Position numbers and translations under genes: made by a program. A DNA stretch of 42,124 nucleotides from a virus. The notes below the pieces were generated by a model. That model saw nothing but the letters and a program-made list of their open reading frames with translations, made no database searches and was not told the origin of the DNA. Each line of letters starts with the position of its first letter. Position 1 is the first letter of the stretch. The DNA lies in the IMG/VR virus record IMGVR_UViG_3300031566_000120, positions 1 through 42,124 of that record; one strand, 5' to 3'. Below are positions 16,378 to 24,817 of the stretch, piece by piece.

Positions 16378-18480
16378 ATGGCGACTGTTTCAGTAACGGG
16401 CTCCGGACCCTACACGATTACGGCCGACGAGTACAAGTGCGTCATCGACGCGTACCGGATCACGGAACTGTATCTCCTCAAGAGCTCGACGCCCGCGACG
16501 AATATTGCTGGCGGCATCTACCCCTGTCTCTGCTGGGGTAGCGGCGAGGATAGGCATTATAGCCTGAGCTATGCGGGTGTGCTGACGCTCGAGGAGGACA
16601 CGCCGGCGCGCGTCGTCGTGAAGTGCACCGGCGACATGCAGCCCACGCCGGGCGGGACCACGCGTGGCACCGGTACCTGGCACGCGTTTTTTTATCCCGA
16701 CCGGATAAACCTGTACGTCGCCTACAACATGTCCTCAAACCCCGCCGGGGGCACCTGGTCGGGCAGACTGTATCGCGCTCAATGGCCCTCGTCGGTCTGC
16801 TGGGACGTATATCGCTACGCCAAACTAACCAGCGGCGCGTACTCCGGGGATATCGACCCGGCGGCTACCGACACCGACAGGGACACAGGCGGCGGCCCGT
16901 GGTCCATCTTCACGGGTTACGAATTGGGGGCGACGGACTATTCGGTACATGCGACGGTGAAAGCGGCGTCGGGCTTCGGCACCCTCACACTCGTCGACCA
17001 CGATACGGGTACGTGGTTGGTCACAAGCGTCAACCAGGCGATAGCGCTGTCCACCACGTACAAGGCGGTCACGCAAATCGACTTTTTGCCCCTTGATGGC
17101 GGCGCATTCGACGAGGACGAGGGCAGCCGACGCTGCGAGATGCTCGCCGCGGCGGATAACCTCTCCGGTGCCGAGGGGCGCGGCGAGGTCATCACCGGGA
17201 CACGCCTGACGGATCGCCCTATGGATATCGATGCGGACTCATTTGCCGAGGGGATGGCTGCCTGGACTGTCCAAGCGGCCTCGGACGAGATCAAGGTCAA
17301 GTGGGCAAAGGAAGCGGCGGACGGCCCGCCGGACCTCATCAATCCGGCCGTCTACGTCTCGTCGCTGCCCGCAGGCGGGATTCTCCAGACAGCCAGGCGC
17401 TCGACCAACGGTACCGACTGGACGGGACTTGTGTCGGGCACCGATTACAACGTGCAGACCTCCGGCACGACGCGCATCTTTCAATATCTTGCGACGGCCG
17501 ACCTCCACGCGGCGCCGTTCTACCTCAACCTCATCTGGGTGGAAGGGGCGACCGGCCAGGGCACGCAGATCCTGCGCGGCCTGTACCAGTACTGGTTCGG
17601 GATCGCACAAACCCTCAGCGGGCGTTTCGGCCACACAACGGGCAAGGGCACGCAGATCCTTCGCGGGATTCACGCCTTCACAACGCCCCAGGGCACTCAG
17701 GAATTGCGCGGTATCTATTCGATCCCCACCGTCTCGCAGGGCGTACAGGTCCTTTGCGGGCGATACATGGTCGGCGTCGACACCGTGGTCCAGGTGCTGC
17801 GCGGGGTGTTCGGCTATCTCGTGACCGTCGGCGCGACGCTCGTGGGACTCCATCGCCTCGCGGCCGACACCGACGAATACGCGCTCTACCGGGGCGTCGA
17901 CACCGCGCCGGACTTTGACGCGGCGCCCTATGAGACGTTTACGACTCTGCCCCACGAAACGGCGGCGCTCGCCGTCAGCCACACGTACCATTTCGTGCTG
18001 CGCCTGCGGAACGACTACAGCCTCGGCAGCCACAACGTCGCTGAGTGGACGGTCACCATCGACGGCGCCGGCGACGTGGTGTCGACACCGCCATCGGCCC
18101 CCACGACGGCCGCGATAGAAGCGGCCGGCGGCGGCAAGGCCAAGGTCACGGTATCGTACCTGTACGGCGCCGACGGCAGTGACCAGGCCGACAAGTGGCT
18201 CTTCTACCACACGGCCGACGGCGTTGACCCGGACCCCGATATTGACGAGGCGGCGGTCTTCACGATGACCAAAGTGGACGGCGTCGCAAAGAAAATATGG
18301 CTCTCTCCGGCCTACGATGATGAGACGACGATCAAAGTCCTCGCCCGCACGAGGCGCAGCGGCACGCCCAACGTCGACAGCGAGAACGTGAACATCCTCC
18401 AGACGACGGCGGACACGGACGGCCCGGCGGAGCCCGCGCCGGCGGGCGTATTCTTCGGAACGGAAGGACAGCAACTCTAA
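16378..18480 (+). CDS. Large tail protein with tandem 15-16-residue repeats
   Basis: 700 aa, GGGAGG six bases before the ATG. Residues 1-390 are a large beta domain with VKCTGDMQPTPGGTTRG and SRRCEMLAAADNLSGAEG. Residues 394-482 hold six tandem repeats of 13-16 residues with consensus QGTQILRGIY, then five variable residues (starts at 17557, 17605, 17644, 17689, 17737 and 17785), each likely one beta strand pair of a solenoid or shaft. The C-terminal 200 residues include a fibronectin-III-like part (YHFVLRLRNDYSLGSHNVAEW). It is probably a baseplate, fibre or tip protein. Its stop overlaps the next start (TAATG). Confidence 0.65.
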   Translation: MATVSVTGSGPYTITADEYKCVIDAYRITELYLLKSSTPATNIAGGIYPCLCWGSGEDRHYSLSYAGVLTLEEDTPARVVVKCTGDMQPTPGGTTRGTGTWHAFFYPDRINLYVAYNMSSNPAGGTWSGRLYRAQWPSSVCWDVYRYAKLTSGAYSGDIDPAATDTDRDTGGGPWSIFTGYELGATDYSVHATVKAASGFGTLTLVDHDTGTWLVTSVNQAIALSTTYKAVTQIDFLPLDGGAFDEDEGSRRCEMLAAADNLSGAEGRGEVITGTRLTDRPMDIDADSFAEGMAAWTVQAASDEIKVKWAKEAADGPPDLINPAVYVSSLPAGGILQTARRSTNGTDWTGLVSGTDYNVQTSGTTRIFQYLATADLHAAPFYLNLIWVEGATGQGTQILRGLYQYWFGIAQTLSGRFGHTTGKGTQILRGIHAFTTPQGTQELRGIYSIPTVSQGVQVLCGRYMVGVDTVVQVLRGVFGYLVTVGATLVGLHRLAADTDEYALYRGVDTAPDFDAAPYETFTTLPHETAALAVSHTYHFVLRLRNDYSLGSHNVAEWTVTIDGAGDVVSTPPSAPTTAAIEAAGGGKAKVTVSYLYGADGSDQADKWLFYHTADGVDPDPDIDEAAVFTMTKVDGVAKKIWLSPAYDDETTIKVLARTRRSGTPNVDSENVNILQTTADTDGPAEPAPAGVFFGTEGQQL

Positions 18481-20633
18481 TGCAGCAGGTGACGGGACAA
18501 TCGGGCGCGGGCACCATCCTCGAGATGGCCAACTGGTACGTGAGGGTAAAGCACCTCTGGGCCGACGAGTGGGTGGACGCGCCGTACCTCGCTCCGCTCT
18601 CGTTTCTCGAGGCCGTCAGCCCCACGATTACCTCCGCGAGGCTGCTCTTCGACTACGGCAACGTCAAGCGAGAGGACTCGGCCGACTTTGCCGTGGAGGA
18701 CCCGCAGCGCCTGCTCGACTGGTACGTCCAGATCATCGGCATCTGGCCCGTCGCCGGCGTCTCGGCCGCCCTCTGGCACGGAGTGATCGCCGACGAACAG
18801 GACTCCCCCGGCGGCGACGCGACGACTCCCAAGGGCCGCCAGGAACTCGCGGCCTTCGGCCTGGAGTATCTCCTGGACCGCGCGACGATCTGCGGCGCGA
18901 CGTGCGAGACGACCGGCGCCTCGGTCGAGATCAAGGTCAGCCCCACGTTTAACCGGCCGGCTCGGCACGGCGCCGGACTGCTCGGAAACAGGAGTGGCGC
19001 GAAGCAGGCGGAAAGCGGGGCGTATGAGTTTTCCAAAATCTCTCACGACGTCTGGACCCATCGGGATATCGCCGAGTATGTCCTGGCGCTCCACCACCCG
19101 ACGGGCATCGAGTTCGAACTCTCGGGCCAGTATGACGTCCTCGACGCGCTGACGAGCGTCCAGGACCTCGAGGGGCTCACGGTGCGCCAGGCGCTTGACC
19201 TCCTCATCGGGCGGCGGCGCGGGATGGGCTGGACAGTTCGAACGACGGGCGCGGGCAAGGCACTGGTCCACGTCTTCACCGTGTTCGACGAGGACGTCTC
19301 CGAGGGGGAGGTGACGATTCCCGCCAACCCCGACCAGCAGACGCTCGACCTCACCGACGTCGCCAAACTCGTCGAGCCCGTGGTGAAACTCGCAACCTCC
19401 GGCCGCTACGACAAGGTGATCGTCCAGGGGGCGCCGCTCGTGACGTGCTTTACCGCCTCGGTTGGCAACGGGTCGCTCGAGGCGGCGTGGACCGTGGGGC
19501 TTGAGACGGAGTACCTGGCAGGCGCCTCGGGCGTGACGGGATACGCGGACCTCTCGGACGGTGAGAAGGCCGAGGCGAACGATACAGCGCGGGGGGCGGA
19601 CCGACTGACCCCGGTCTACGGCCACCTCCGTGTGCCCTCAGACTGGGACTGGACGGCGGTTCACGGGGACGGTGTCGCCCCCTGCATAAAAAACGACGGT
19701 CGCATTGACCGGTTCAATAATCAAACGATCTGGCACGGCGAGCGGCCCTTCAGGCGCTCGCTCCCGATGCTCGAGGGCTTGGACTACTCCACCTGGCCCG
19801 CTACGCAGACCGGCGTTTCGGGCCTCACCGCCGAACTCAAGAAACCGTTCGTCGTAGCGTGGTACAACGGCGGGTACATCCCCGTCGACCGGTTGAACAT
19901 GGCCACCGACGGCGACGTGCCCAACGCCCGCGTGAGAATGCTCGACGCGGACATGGCGATCGAGGTCGCGTTTCCCACAAACCACATCGCGGCATCGGCC
20001 GACTGGTCGGGGGCGGAGGCCACCAACTGGGACCCGGCCCTCGACTGGCGGGAGTACTACGCGACGGTCGCGGTCGAGACCGACGAGAGGATCTGTGTCG
20101 AGGTCGACATCGGCACGGGCAGGTCCTCGGAAATGGTAAAGACGCTGGTGATAGATGTCCCGGACGCGGAGGCCTGGTGGATCGCGCCCGGCACGGTGAT
20201 CGATGTGAACGCCGACGGAACGGTGAAACGCGCGTCTTCCGGCGGCTACCAGACGCGAGACGACAGCCCGCGGCTCCGGGTGATCGCGGCCCTGGCCAAG
20301 GGATGGTACGCCAAGGAGCGCCGCGCGGTGCGCGTGACCATGAACACCATCGAGGACCTGCCGCGCCCGGGCGTGATACTGCGGGCGGTCGACCAGGGCT
20401 GGCACCTCGAGCAGGTCAACTCCGTCGTGACACGCCGGGTATTCGACTGCGTGGCCAACACGACGACCGTGGAAACGGGATTTCTCGAACTCGACGCCAC
20501 GGCCCTTGCGGGCCGGGCCACCGGCGCGGCGGACTCGCGCCTCGCGGCCAGAGAAATGGGAAGACTCGGACGGGAGGTTCGCGCGCTCAAAGAGCACACC
20601 GCGAACCTGCCCGTCCGTGGGTTTCCCGAATAG
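18480..20633 (+). CDS. Baseplate/tail-tip hub-like protein
   Basis: 717 aa. Large protein following the repeat-bearing tail gene. Residues ~200-420 include LHHPTGIEFELSGQYDVLDAL and the segment GLTVRQALDLLIGRRRGMGW, of the kind found in hub proteins with phage-tail (gp27/gpD-like) modules. The C-terminus is helical (AAREMGRLGREVRALKEH). Other residues are beta-rich and Trp-rich. The central ring of the tail tip is the most likely place. The start at 18480 overlaps the previous stop by one base; GGAAGGA lies about 12 bases upstream. Confidence 0.5.
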   Translation: MQQVTGQSGAGTILEMANWYVRVKHLWADEWVDAPYLAPLSFLEAVSPTITSARLLFDYGNVKREDSADFAVEDPQRLLDWYVQIIGIWPVAGVSAALWHGVIADEQDSPGGDATTPKGRQELAAFGLEYLLDRATICGATCETTGASVEIKVSPTFNRPARHGAGLLGNRSGAKQAESGAYEFSKISHDVWTHRDIAEYVLALHHPTGIEFELSGQYDVLDALTSVQDLEGLTVRQALDLLIGRRRGMGWTVRTTGAGKALVHVFTVFDEDVSEGEVTIPANPDQQTLDLTDVAKLVEPVVKLATSGRYDKVIVQGAPLVTCFTASVGNGSLEAAWTVGLETEYLAGASGVTGYADLSDGEKAEANDTARGADRLTPVYGHLRVPSDWDWTAVHGDGVAPCIKNDGRIDRFNNQTIWHGERPFRRSLPMLEGLDYSTWPATQTGVSGLTAELKKPFVVAWYNGGYIPVDRLNMATDGDVPNARVRMLDADMAIEVAFPTNHIAASADWSGAEATNWDPALDWREYYATVAVETDERICVEVDIGTGRSSEMVKTLVIDVPDAEAWWIAPGTVIDVNADGTVKRASSGGYQTRDDSPRLRVIAALAKGWYAKERRAVRVTMNTIEDLPRPGVILRAVDQGWHLEQVNSVVTRRVFDCVANTTTVETGFLELDATALAGRATGAADSRLAAREMGRLGREVRALKEHTANLPVRGFPE

Positions 20634-21876
20634 GCGGAGGAGGGGGGAGCGCATCTACACCTATGGGGCACACCCGTATCAGTTCGCTTGGGCGGAGGAT
20701 CTAAACGGCGCTTGGACACTGGGATGGGCGGACCCGTCCGGCGTCTCCCCCCGCCTCGGGCTTATGCTGGAGGCCTCGCGCCTCCACATCTCGGCGGGCG
20801 GTACGGTGCCCTTTGACCCGCGCGGCAACTCGGTCACCCTTTACGGCGATGAGACGTTTCTCATGACGTACGCTAATCGCGCGACGGACTACTATCCCAA
20901 CATCATACTGAACACGGGCACGTATTACCTGGCGGGCTTGCCGCAGGGCTTCCCCGCCTTCTCCGACGCCGCGAGCGCGTGCGTAAGCTTTCTCCCCTCG
21001 GCGCACCGGTGGGTGTCGTGGTGTCCGCTCGGGCTGACTCTTTTCACCTGGCCAGTCGGCCAGCCGCCGTGGCCGGAGGGCGGGCTCTTCATGACGCTGG
21101 CCATCCGCTGGGGCGAGTTTAGCTGGCAGGGGGTGTGGCTTTCGGTGCTGTGTTCAATGCCCGACTACAGCGCCGTCTCCTACCCGGGGCATCACCACAC
21201 GATGTTCGGAGAGCATCCGGTGACGGCCGACGAGTGCGTGGCATCGGTCTGCGTCCCGGGCGACGAGGACACGTTCAGGCTGTTCCTCTTTGCGTTTGGC
21301 GCAGGGCACTCTCTTACGTATGTAGATGGCGAGCCCGTGGTCATCGAGTACCCCAGCCAGTTCGTTGTGGAAATCACGGTCAGCTGGGGCGGTGTCGGAC
21401 CCGTGTTTCTCGCTGCTCACTCCCACCTCGGCATAACACCGATCGGCGAGGCGTTTGCGGATTTTAACGGTTACAAACACCTGGAGAACCCGGCCGTCTA
21501 TCCTCTCGTCGCCCCTCCCGCATTTGTGCCGCGTGCGATGGCCTGCGGCAGTTCCTACATCCTCTCCTGGGGGTTCGTCGATTCCTACGCCGTGCCGCAC
21601 TACTACGCGATGCTTGCCGGCACGGATGAAGCGGACCCCGGTCCGCTCTCGGAGATCACCGGCCCCATCACCGTCGTCGCCGGCGGGAACGGATACTACT
21701 CGGACGGCGTCAACACGTACCGCTGGAGTCCGACGTCGGGATCCTCAACACTCATCATCGCAGACTGGGCGTGGCCGTTTCCCGCGCCCGATGGCAAGAT
21801 GTTCGTGGGGCGCGTCGAGGACGGCTACCACCACCCCTACCGCCTGGCCGACCCTGAGACGGGAGCATTCCTATGA
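20617..21876 (+). CDS. Tail-tip or fibre protein, unclear start
   Basis: About 419 aa from GTG 20617, which overlaps the previous gene by 17 bases but has no ribosome site. The strong GGAGGAGGGGGG at ~20636-20647 stands just before ATC 20653, with no ATG or GTG in frame there; the first in-frame ATG is 20764. Coding character (YGAHPYQFAWAEDLNGAW) clearly begins near 20653, so a rare ATC start or the GTG are both possible. The protein is Trp/Tyr/Gly-rich beta, with SWGFVDSYAVPHYYAMLAG near the end. I do not recognise the family; a receptor-binding role is a guess from position. It overlaps the next gene by four bases. Confidence 0.55.
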   Translation: MGFPNRRRRGERIYTYGAHPYQFAWAEDLNGAWTLGWADPSGVSPRLGLMLEASRLHISAGGTVPFDPRGNSVTLYGDETFLMTYANRATDYYPNIILNTGTYYLAGLPQGFPAFSDAASACVSFLPSAHRWVSWCPLGLTLFTWPVGQPPWPEGGLFMTLAIRWGEFSWQGVWLSVLCSMPDYSAVSYPGHHHTMFGEHPVTADECVASVCVPGDEDTFRLFLFAFGAGHSLTYVDGEPVVIEYPSQFVVEITVSWGGVGPVFLAAHSHLGITPIGEAFADFNGYKHLENPAVYPLVAPPAFVPRAMACGSSYILSWGFVDSYAVPHYYAMLAGTDEADPGPLSEITGPITVVAGGNGYYSDGVNTYRWSPTSGSSTLIIADWAWPFPAPDGKMFVGRVEDGYHHPYRLADPETGAFL

Positions 21877-22682
21877 AACCGGAAATCAATATCCGCGTGG
21901 TGGCCGAGGGCACGCTTGCGCGGCCGGTCTTCGAGGGACCGACGCTCATCACGTCCGACCATCACCTCAACGTCCACGACGGCCGCGACAACTTTCAGGC
22001 GGAACTCTTCGTCTCCTTTCTGATGGGCTATCACCCGCGAGGATGGAGCCTGCTGTTTCTGGCCGACCTTTTCGATATCTGGGAGGCGGGCTCGCTGCCC
22101 CCGATACTCCGCGACAATGCGGCGGTGCTCGCGCTCATTTCCTTCTATCGCCGCAAGCGACTCGTCGCGGGCAACCACGACGAGGCGCTCTGCCAGGCGG
22201 ACCTCCCGGACCGCCTGGGTATCGAACTCTCGGACGTGATCGACGAGACCGGCGCGTTCGCCTGGCACGGCCACCAACTTGACCCCGCCTGCAGCGGCGC
22301 CGGCGCCAGGTTCGGCAAACTGGCCACCGTCTTCTGGGCGGCCCTCGAGGTGCTGAGGCTCGGCCCGATGCTCGAGGGGGTAAAGGATAGCATCCTCCGC
22401 GGACGTCGGCGAAAGAGCGTGACCGCCTCGAAACGCGGCGACGACAACGACAGGTACATTCAGGACGCGCTCGAGCGGGTCGACCTGGCGATGGACTCGG
22501 GGGCCGAGGCGCCGGTCCTCATCTTTTCGGGGCACACGCACGAGCCGCAGCTACTGAGGATCCCGGGACTGCCCGGGCACTACTATGCGAACCCCGGAAC
22601 GTGGACGCGGCCCGGCCGCGGCGGCGCGATCGAGATCGTCGGCACGAGGATTCGCCTCATCGAGGTGACGAGTGGAGTCTAA
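21873..22682 (+). CDS. LpxH-like metallophosphoesterase
   Basis: 269 aa. All calcineurin-type metal motifs are present: TSDHHL (D29, H31), FLADLFDIW (D65, D68; the usual Gly is Ala), AGNHDE (N101, H102, D103), WHGHQLD (H132, H134) and SGHTHEP (H221, H223). The LADLFDIWE form is characteristic of UDP-2,3-diacylglucosamine hydrolases (LpxH), which make lipid X in lipid A synthesis, and of near relatives with unknown substrates. The last ~30 residues form the usual YYANPGTW ending. It is translationally coupled to the tail gene, so it is expressed late. The substrate is unknown; it might alter the host envelope or act on nucleotides. Confidence 0.8.
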   Translation: MKPEINIRVVAEGTLARPVFEGPTLITSDHHLNVHDGRDNFQAELFVSFLMGYHPRGWSLLFLADLFDIWEAGSLPPILRDNAAVLALISFYRRKRLVAGNHDEALCQADLPDRLGIELSDVIDETGAFAWHGHQLDPACSGAGARFGKLATVFWAALEVLRLGPMLEGVKDSILRGRRRKSVTASKRGDDNDRYIQDALERVDLAMDSGAEAPVLIFSGHTHEPQLLRIPGLPGHYYANPGTWTRPGRGGAIEIVGTRIRLIEVTSGV

Positions 22683-22698
22683 GGTAAGCAGAGGCGGG

Positions 22699-22798
22699 CT
22701 CACGCAAAGCCGCAAAGGACGCAAAGGAAGGCAAAGAGAAAAATAATCCTCGGGTTGCGGGGTAGGTGTTCTTTGCGATCTTGGCGGCTTGGCGTGAG
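22699..22798. repeat. Dispersed repeat family B, hairpin element
   Basis: Left arm from 22699 reads CTCACGCAAAGCCGCAAAGG and continues with two more CGCAAAGGA-type units. The right arm to 22798 is the imperfect reverse complement (CTTGGCGGCTTGGCGTGAG). Roughly 28 bases can pair with a few mismatches around a ~40-base AT-richer centre. It fills the gap between the phosphoesterase and lipoprotein genes. Its architecture, nine-base units in two inverted arms, is the same as repeat family A, but the sequence differs. Confidence 0.7.
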
Positions 22799-22856
22799 CA
22801 AGGGGTAAATCTATTTCTGTGGCGCTTTTTGAGGAACCGTTGGAAGGAGGAAAGCG

Positions 22857-23327
22857 ATGAGGTACGCAAAAGTGCTGACCGTGATGCTCGCGATGGTCGC
22901 GGTGATGGGGTGCTCGTCTTGGGGCGTGAGGATGTCGCCGGAGGGCACGGCTCGACTCGCGGGAGTGGTCGCGGCGGAGGTGGCCGTTCATGCGGCGGAC
23001 CTCAACGCCGCGGACCTGGAACTCGCCCGGCCGGTACTCGTGGCGACGAAGGAGGCGCTCGAGTCGGCGCCGGCCGACAGGCCGCTGGTCATCGCGCAGG
23101 TGCTCGACAGGGAACTCGCGGCGCGACTCGATTTTTTGGAGCCCGCCGACCGCGACGTCCTGCGCCTCGTGGTGTCGGCATTCATGGCGGGCATCGAGGT
23201 GAACGAACCGAACGTTGACGAGGAACAGGCCGCGTCGGTGGCGGCGGCATTCATTGAGGGACTACTCTGGACGGTCGACATGATAATTCGTCCACCGGGC
23301 GATTCCCAACCGGGCCCAGGCGGATAG
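22857..23327 (+). CDS. Lipoprotein, possible outer-membrane spanin or superinfection factor
   Basis: 156 aa, AAGGAGG six bases upstream of the ATG. A short basic N-terminus, a hydrophobic segment (VLTVMLAMVAVMGC) and Cys19 form a lipoprotein signal with lipobox VMGC. The mature part is helical and Ala/Glu-rich (LAGVVAAEVAVHAADLNAADLE), ending in a flexible Pro/Gly tail. Its place as the last gene of the late module before a terminator fits lysis or lysogenic-conversion genes, and a spanin-like or exclusion lipoprotein is possible. No partner inner spanin was found. Confidence 0.65.
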   Translation: MRYAKVLTVMLAMVAVMGCSSWGVRMSPEGTARLAGVVAAEVAVHAADLNAADLELARPVLVATKEALESAPADRPLVIAQVLDRELAARLDFLEPADRDVLRLVVSAFMAGIEVNEPNVDEEQAASVAAAFIEGLLWTVDMIIRPPGDSQPGPGG

Positions 23328-23352
23328 CACCTCCCTATCCGCCGACCTGCGC

Positions 23353-23393
23353 GCCCCGCCGCGTCCCCAACAACGCGGCGGGGCCTTCTTTTT
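23353..23393 (+). terminator. Terminator at end of the late operon
   Basis: CCCCGCCGCG (23354-23363) pairs perfectly with CGCGGCGGGG (23374-23383), with one more G-C outside, around a 10-base loop, followed by CCTTCTTTTT. It closes the virion/lipoprotein transcript before the accessory module. Confidence 0.85.
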
Positions 23394-23483
23394 CCCCCAT
23401 ACCCTCCCTTGCCTGCCGTAACCCCTTTACACACAACGGATAAAGAAATGCAAAAAATAGCGGTTTCCCTGGTGTATTCCCTA

Positions 23484-23512
23484 TAGACAAGAACGCCCGT
23501 TTGACGTATTAT
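23484..23512 (+). promoter_or_regulatory. Candidate sigma-70 promoter of accessory module
   Basis: TAGACA at 23484-23489 and TATTAT at 23507-23512 are separated by 17 bases, with AT-rich sequence in the region after the late terminator. Transcription would start near 23519, giving a ~44-base leader before ATG 23563. The match to consensus is 5/6 and 5/6; experimental support is needed because the host sigma factor is unknown. Confidence 0.5.
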
Positions 23513-23562
23513 ATACAGGTATGAAACAGGTACGAAACAAGAACAGGACGGGAGGCAGGAAA

Positions 23563-24252
23563 ATGGGCAGACTGATCGACGAAGAACGGCCGACCACGCT
23601 GAGGGAAATCGCGGGGCACGAAGGGGCGAAGCGGGAGGTGCGACGGATGACGAGTCGCCCGGGTTGGGACCGCGGGGCGTTCATCATCACGGGACCGACG
23701 GGAGTGGGAAAGACCACGATGGCCCGCGCGATAGTGCGCGACGTGTGCGGTGTGAGTCAGTTCGACGTGCACGAAAAGAACGGGGCGTCATGCTCGGTCG
23801 AGGCCGTCCGGGAGATCGCTGAGGACATTCACTACAGCACGATATTCGGCAACGGATGGAAAGCGTACATCGTAAATGAGTGTCAGAGTTTGTGGCCGTG
23901 GCAGGTGCAGGTGTTCCTCTCGATACTCGACGACCTGCCGGCGAGACGCCTTTTCATCTTCACCACCACGCGCGAGGACAAGGACAAGGCCGGCTGGCTC
24001 TTCACCGGGGAGGCCTGCGGGGAATTCGAGGAGGCCTTTGCGGGCCGGTGCACCACGCTCGAGTTGAAAGCGGACAAAGGCACGATGCGGAAGATGGCCG
24101 AACGGGCCAGGACAATTGCCAGGAAGCACGGCCTCGATGGTCAGCCGGTCGCCCGGTACCTCGAGATCCTCGAGGAAAAGAACGGCAGCATGCGGGCGCT
24201 GCTGCAGACGGTGGAATCTGGTCGTATGAAGTCAGTCAAGCGGGTAAAATGA
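23563..24252 (+). CDS. AAA+ ATPase, clamp-loader/RuvB-like
   Basis: 229 aa from ATG 23563, which has GGAGG seven bases upstream; an earlier ATG at 23521 would sit almost on the predicted transcription start. Walker A is GPTGVGKT (44-51). The Walker B place reads AYIVNECQSL, with Asn105-Glu106 instead of Asp-Glu. FIFTTTRED (131-139) is the sensor 1 region, and the C-terminal helices follow. It resembles the small clamp-loader subunits (DnaX/HolB, RFC). In a phage it may load a sliding clamp or other factor in replication; there is no clamp gene here. Confidence 0.7.
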   Translation: MGRLIDEERPTTLREIAGHEGAKREVRRMTSRPGWDRGAFIITGPTGVGKTTMARAIVRDVCGVSQFDVHEKNGASCSVEAVREIAEDIHYSTIFGNGWKAYIVNECQSLWPWQVQVFLSILDDLPARRLFIFTTTREDKDKAGWLFTGEACGEFEEAFAGRCTTLELKADKGTMRKMAERARTIARKHGLDGQPVARYLEILEEKNGSMRALLQTVESGRMKSVKRVK

Positions 24253-24283
24253 CAAGCGGGGGGCGTCCCCCTGCTGACACGCT

Positions 24284-24308
24284 AACAGGCGGTGAGGCCG
24301 CCAGGAGG
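24284..24308 (+). promoter_or_regulatory. Hairpin-plus-ribosome-site leader, copy 1
   Basis: AACAGGCGGTGAGGCCGCC followed by AGGAGG. GGCGG (24288-24292) pairs with CCGCC (24298-24302) and the Shine-Dalgarno AGGAGG (24303-24308) follows at once, five bases before GTG 24314. A near-identical element precedes the next gene at 24535. Confidence 0.6.
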
Positions 24309-24313
24309 TCACA

Positions 24314-24532
24314 GTGACTCAGGCAGAACACGAGAAATTTGAGTCGGGTATTCATTGGGACGAGTTTCGCATCGAACGCGGAGACGAAGGCGGGTTCATT
24401 CTCTACTCGCGCGACGAATGGCAGGCCTGTGCGTCGGCCGACCTCACGGCGGACGCAGAGGGATGCCTTCGGGTTTTGGGCGAACCTACTGGCGGCGTAG
24501 TGCCGGCCGAGATACTCGAACAAATCGCGTGA
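24314..24532 (+). CDS. Small acidic hypothetical protein
   Basis: 72 aa, GTG start set by AGGAGG five bases upstream. Acidic and likely alpha/beta (FRIERGDEGGFILYSRDEW, ADLTADAEGCLRVLG). No motif recognised. Its leader hairpin is shared with the next gene, so the two may be controlled together. Confidence 0.6.
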   Translation: MTQAEHEKFESGIHWDEFRIERGDEGGFILYSRDEWQACASADLTADAEGCLRVLGEPTGGVVPAEILEQIA

Positions 24533-24534
24533 AC

Positions 24535-24559
24535 AACAGGCGGCGAGACCGCCAGGAGG
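24535..24559 (+). promoter_or_regulatory. Hairpin-plus-ribosome-site leader, copy 2
   Basis: AACAGGCGGCGAGACCGCC followed by AGGAGG. GGCGG (24539-24543) pairs with CCGCC (24549-24553); AGGAGG (24554-24559) lies six bases before ATG 24566. It differs from copy 1 in just two loop bases, while the stem is unchanged. Confidence 0.6.
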
Positions 24560-24565
24560 AATGAG

Positions 24566-24793
24566 ATGGGCTGGATGATTGACGGCAAGATTGCTCTTGA
24601 TGCCATTTGTGAGCGCGAACAGTGGCACCGGAGGAGCGTCATAGATGCGCTCGTTGGCGAAGGGCTTACGTTGGCCGAGGCCGAGGCATACACCAGTTTT
24701 GCGTTTGCAGATCATGCGACGGTGAGTGATGATCGGCCGGAAGACCTCGTTTCCGAGGAACAGTGGGAGAGACTTACGCTGTCAAAGAATTAG
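24566..24793 (+). CDS. Small hypothetical protein
   Basis: 75 aa, start chosen by the leader AGGAGG six bases upstream (an ATG at 24561 is out of frame). Mostly helical: LDAICEREQWHRRSVIDALV, LTLAEAEAYTSFAF, then an acidic C-terminal part. No family recognised. It lies between the twin-leader partner and the methyltransferase gene. Confidence 0.6.
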   Translation: MGWMIDGKIALDAICEREQWHRRSVIDALVGEGLTLAEAEAYTSFAFADHATVSDDRPEDLVSEEQWERLTLSKN

Positions 24794-24817
24794 GCGGGAT
24801 AGGTCCGGGAGATATCA

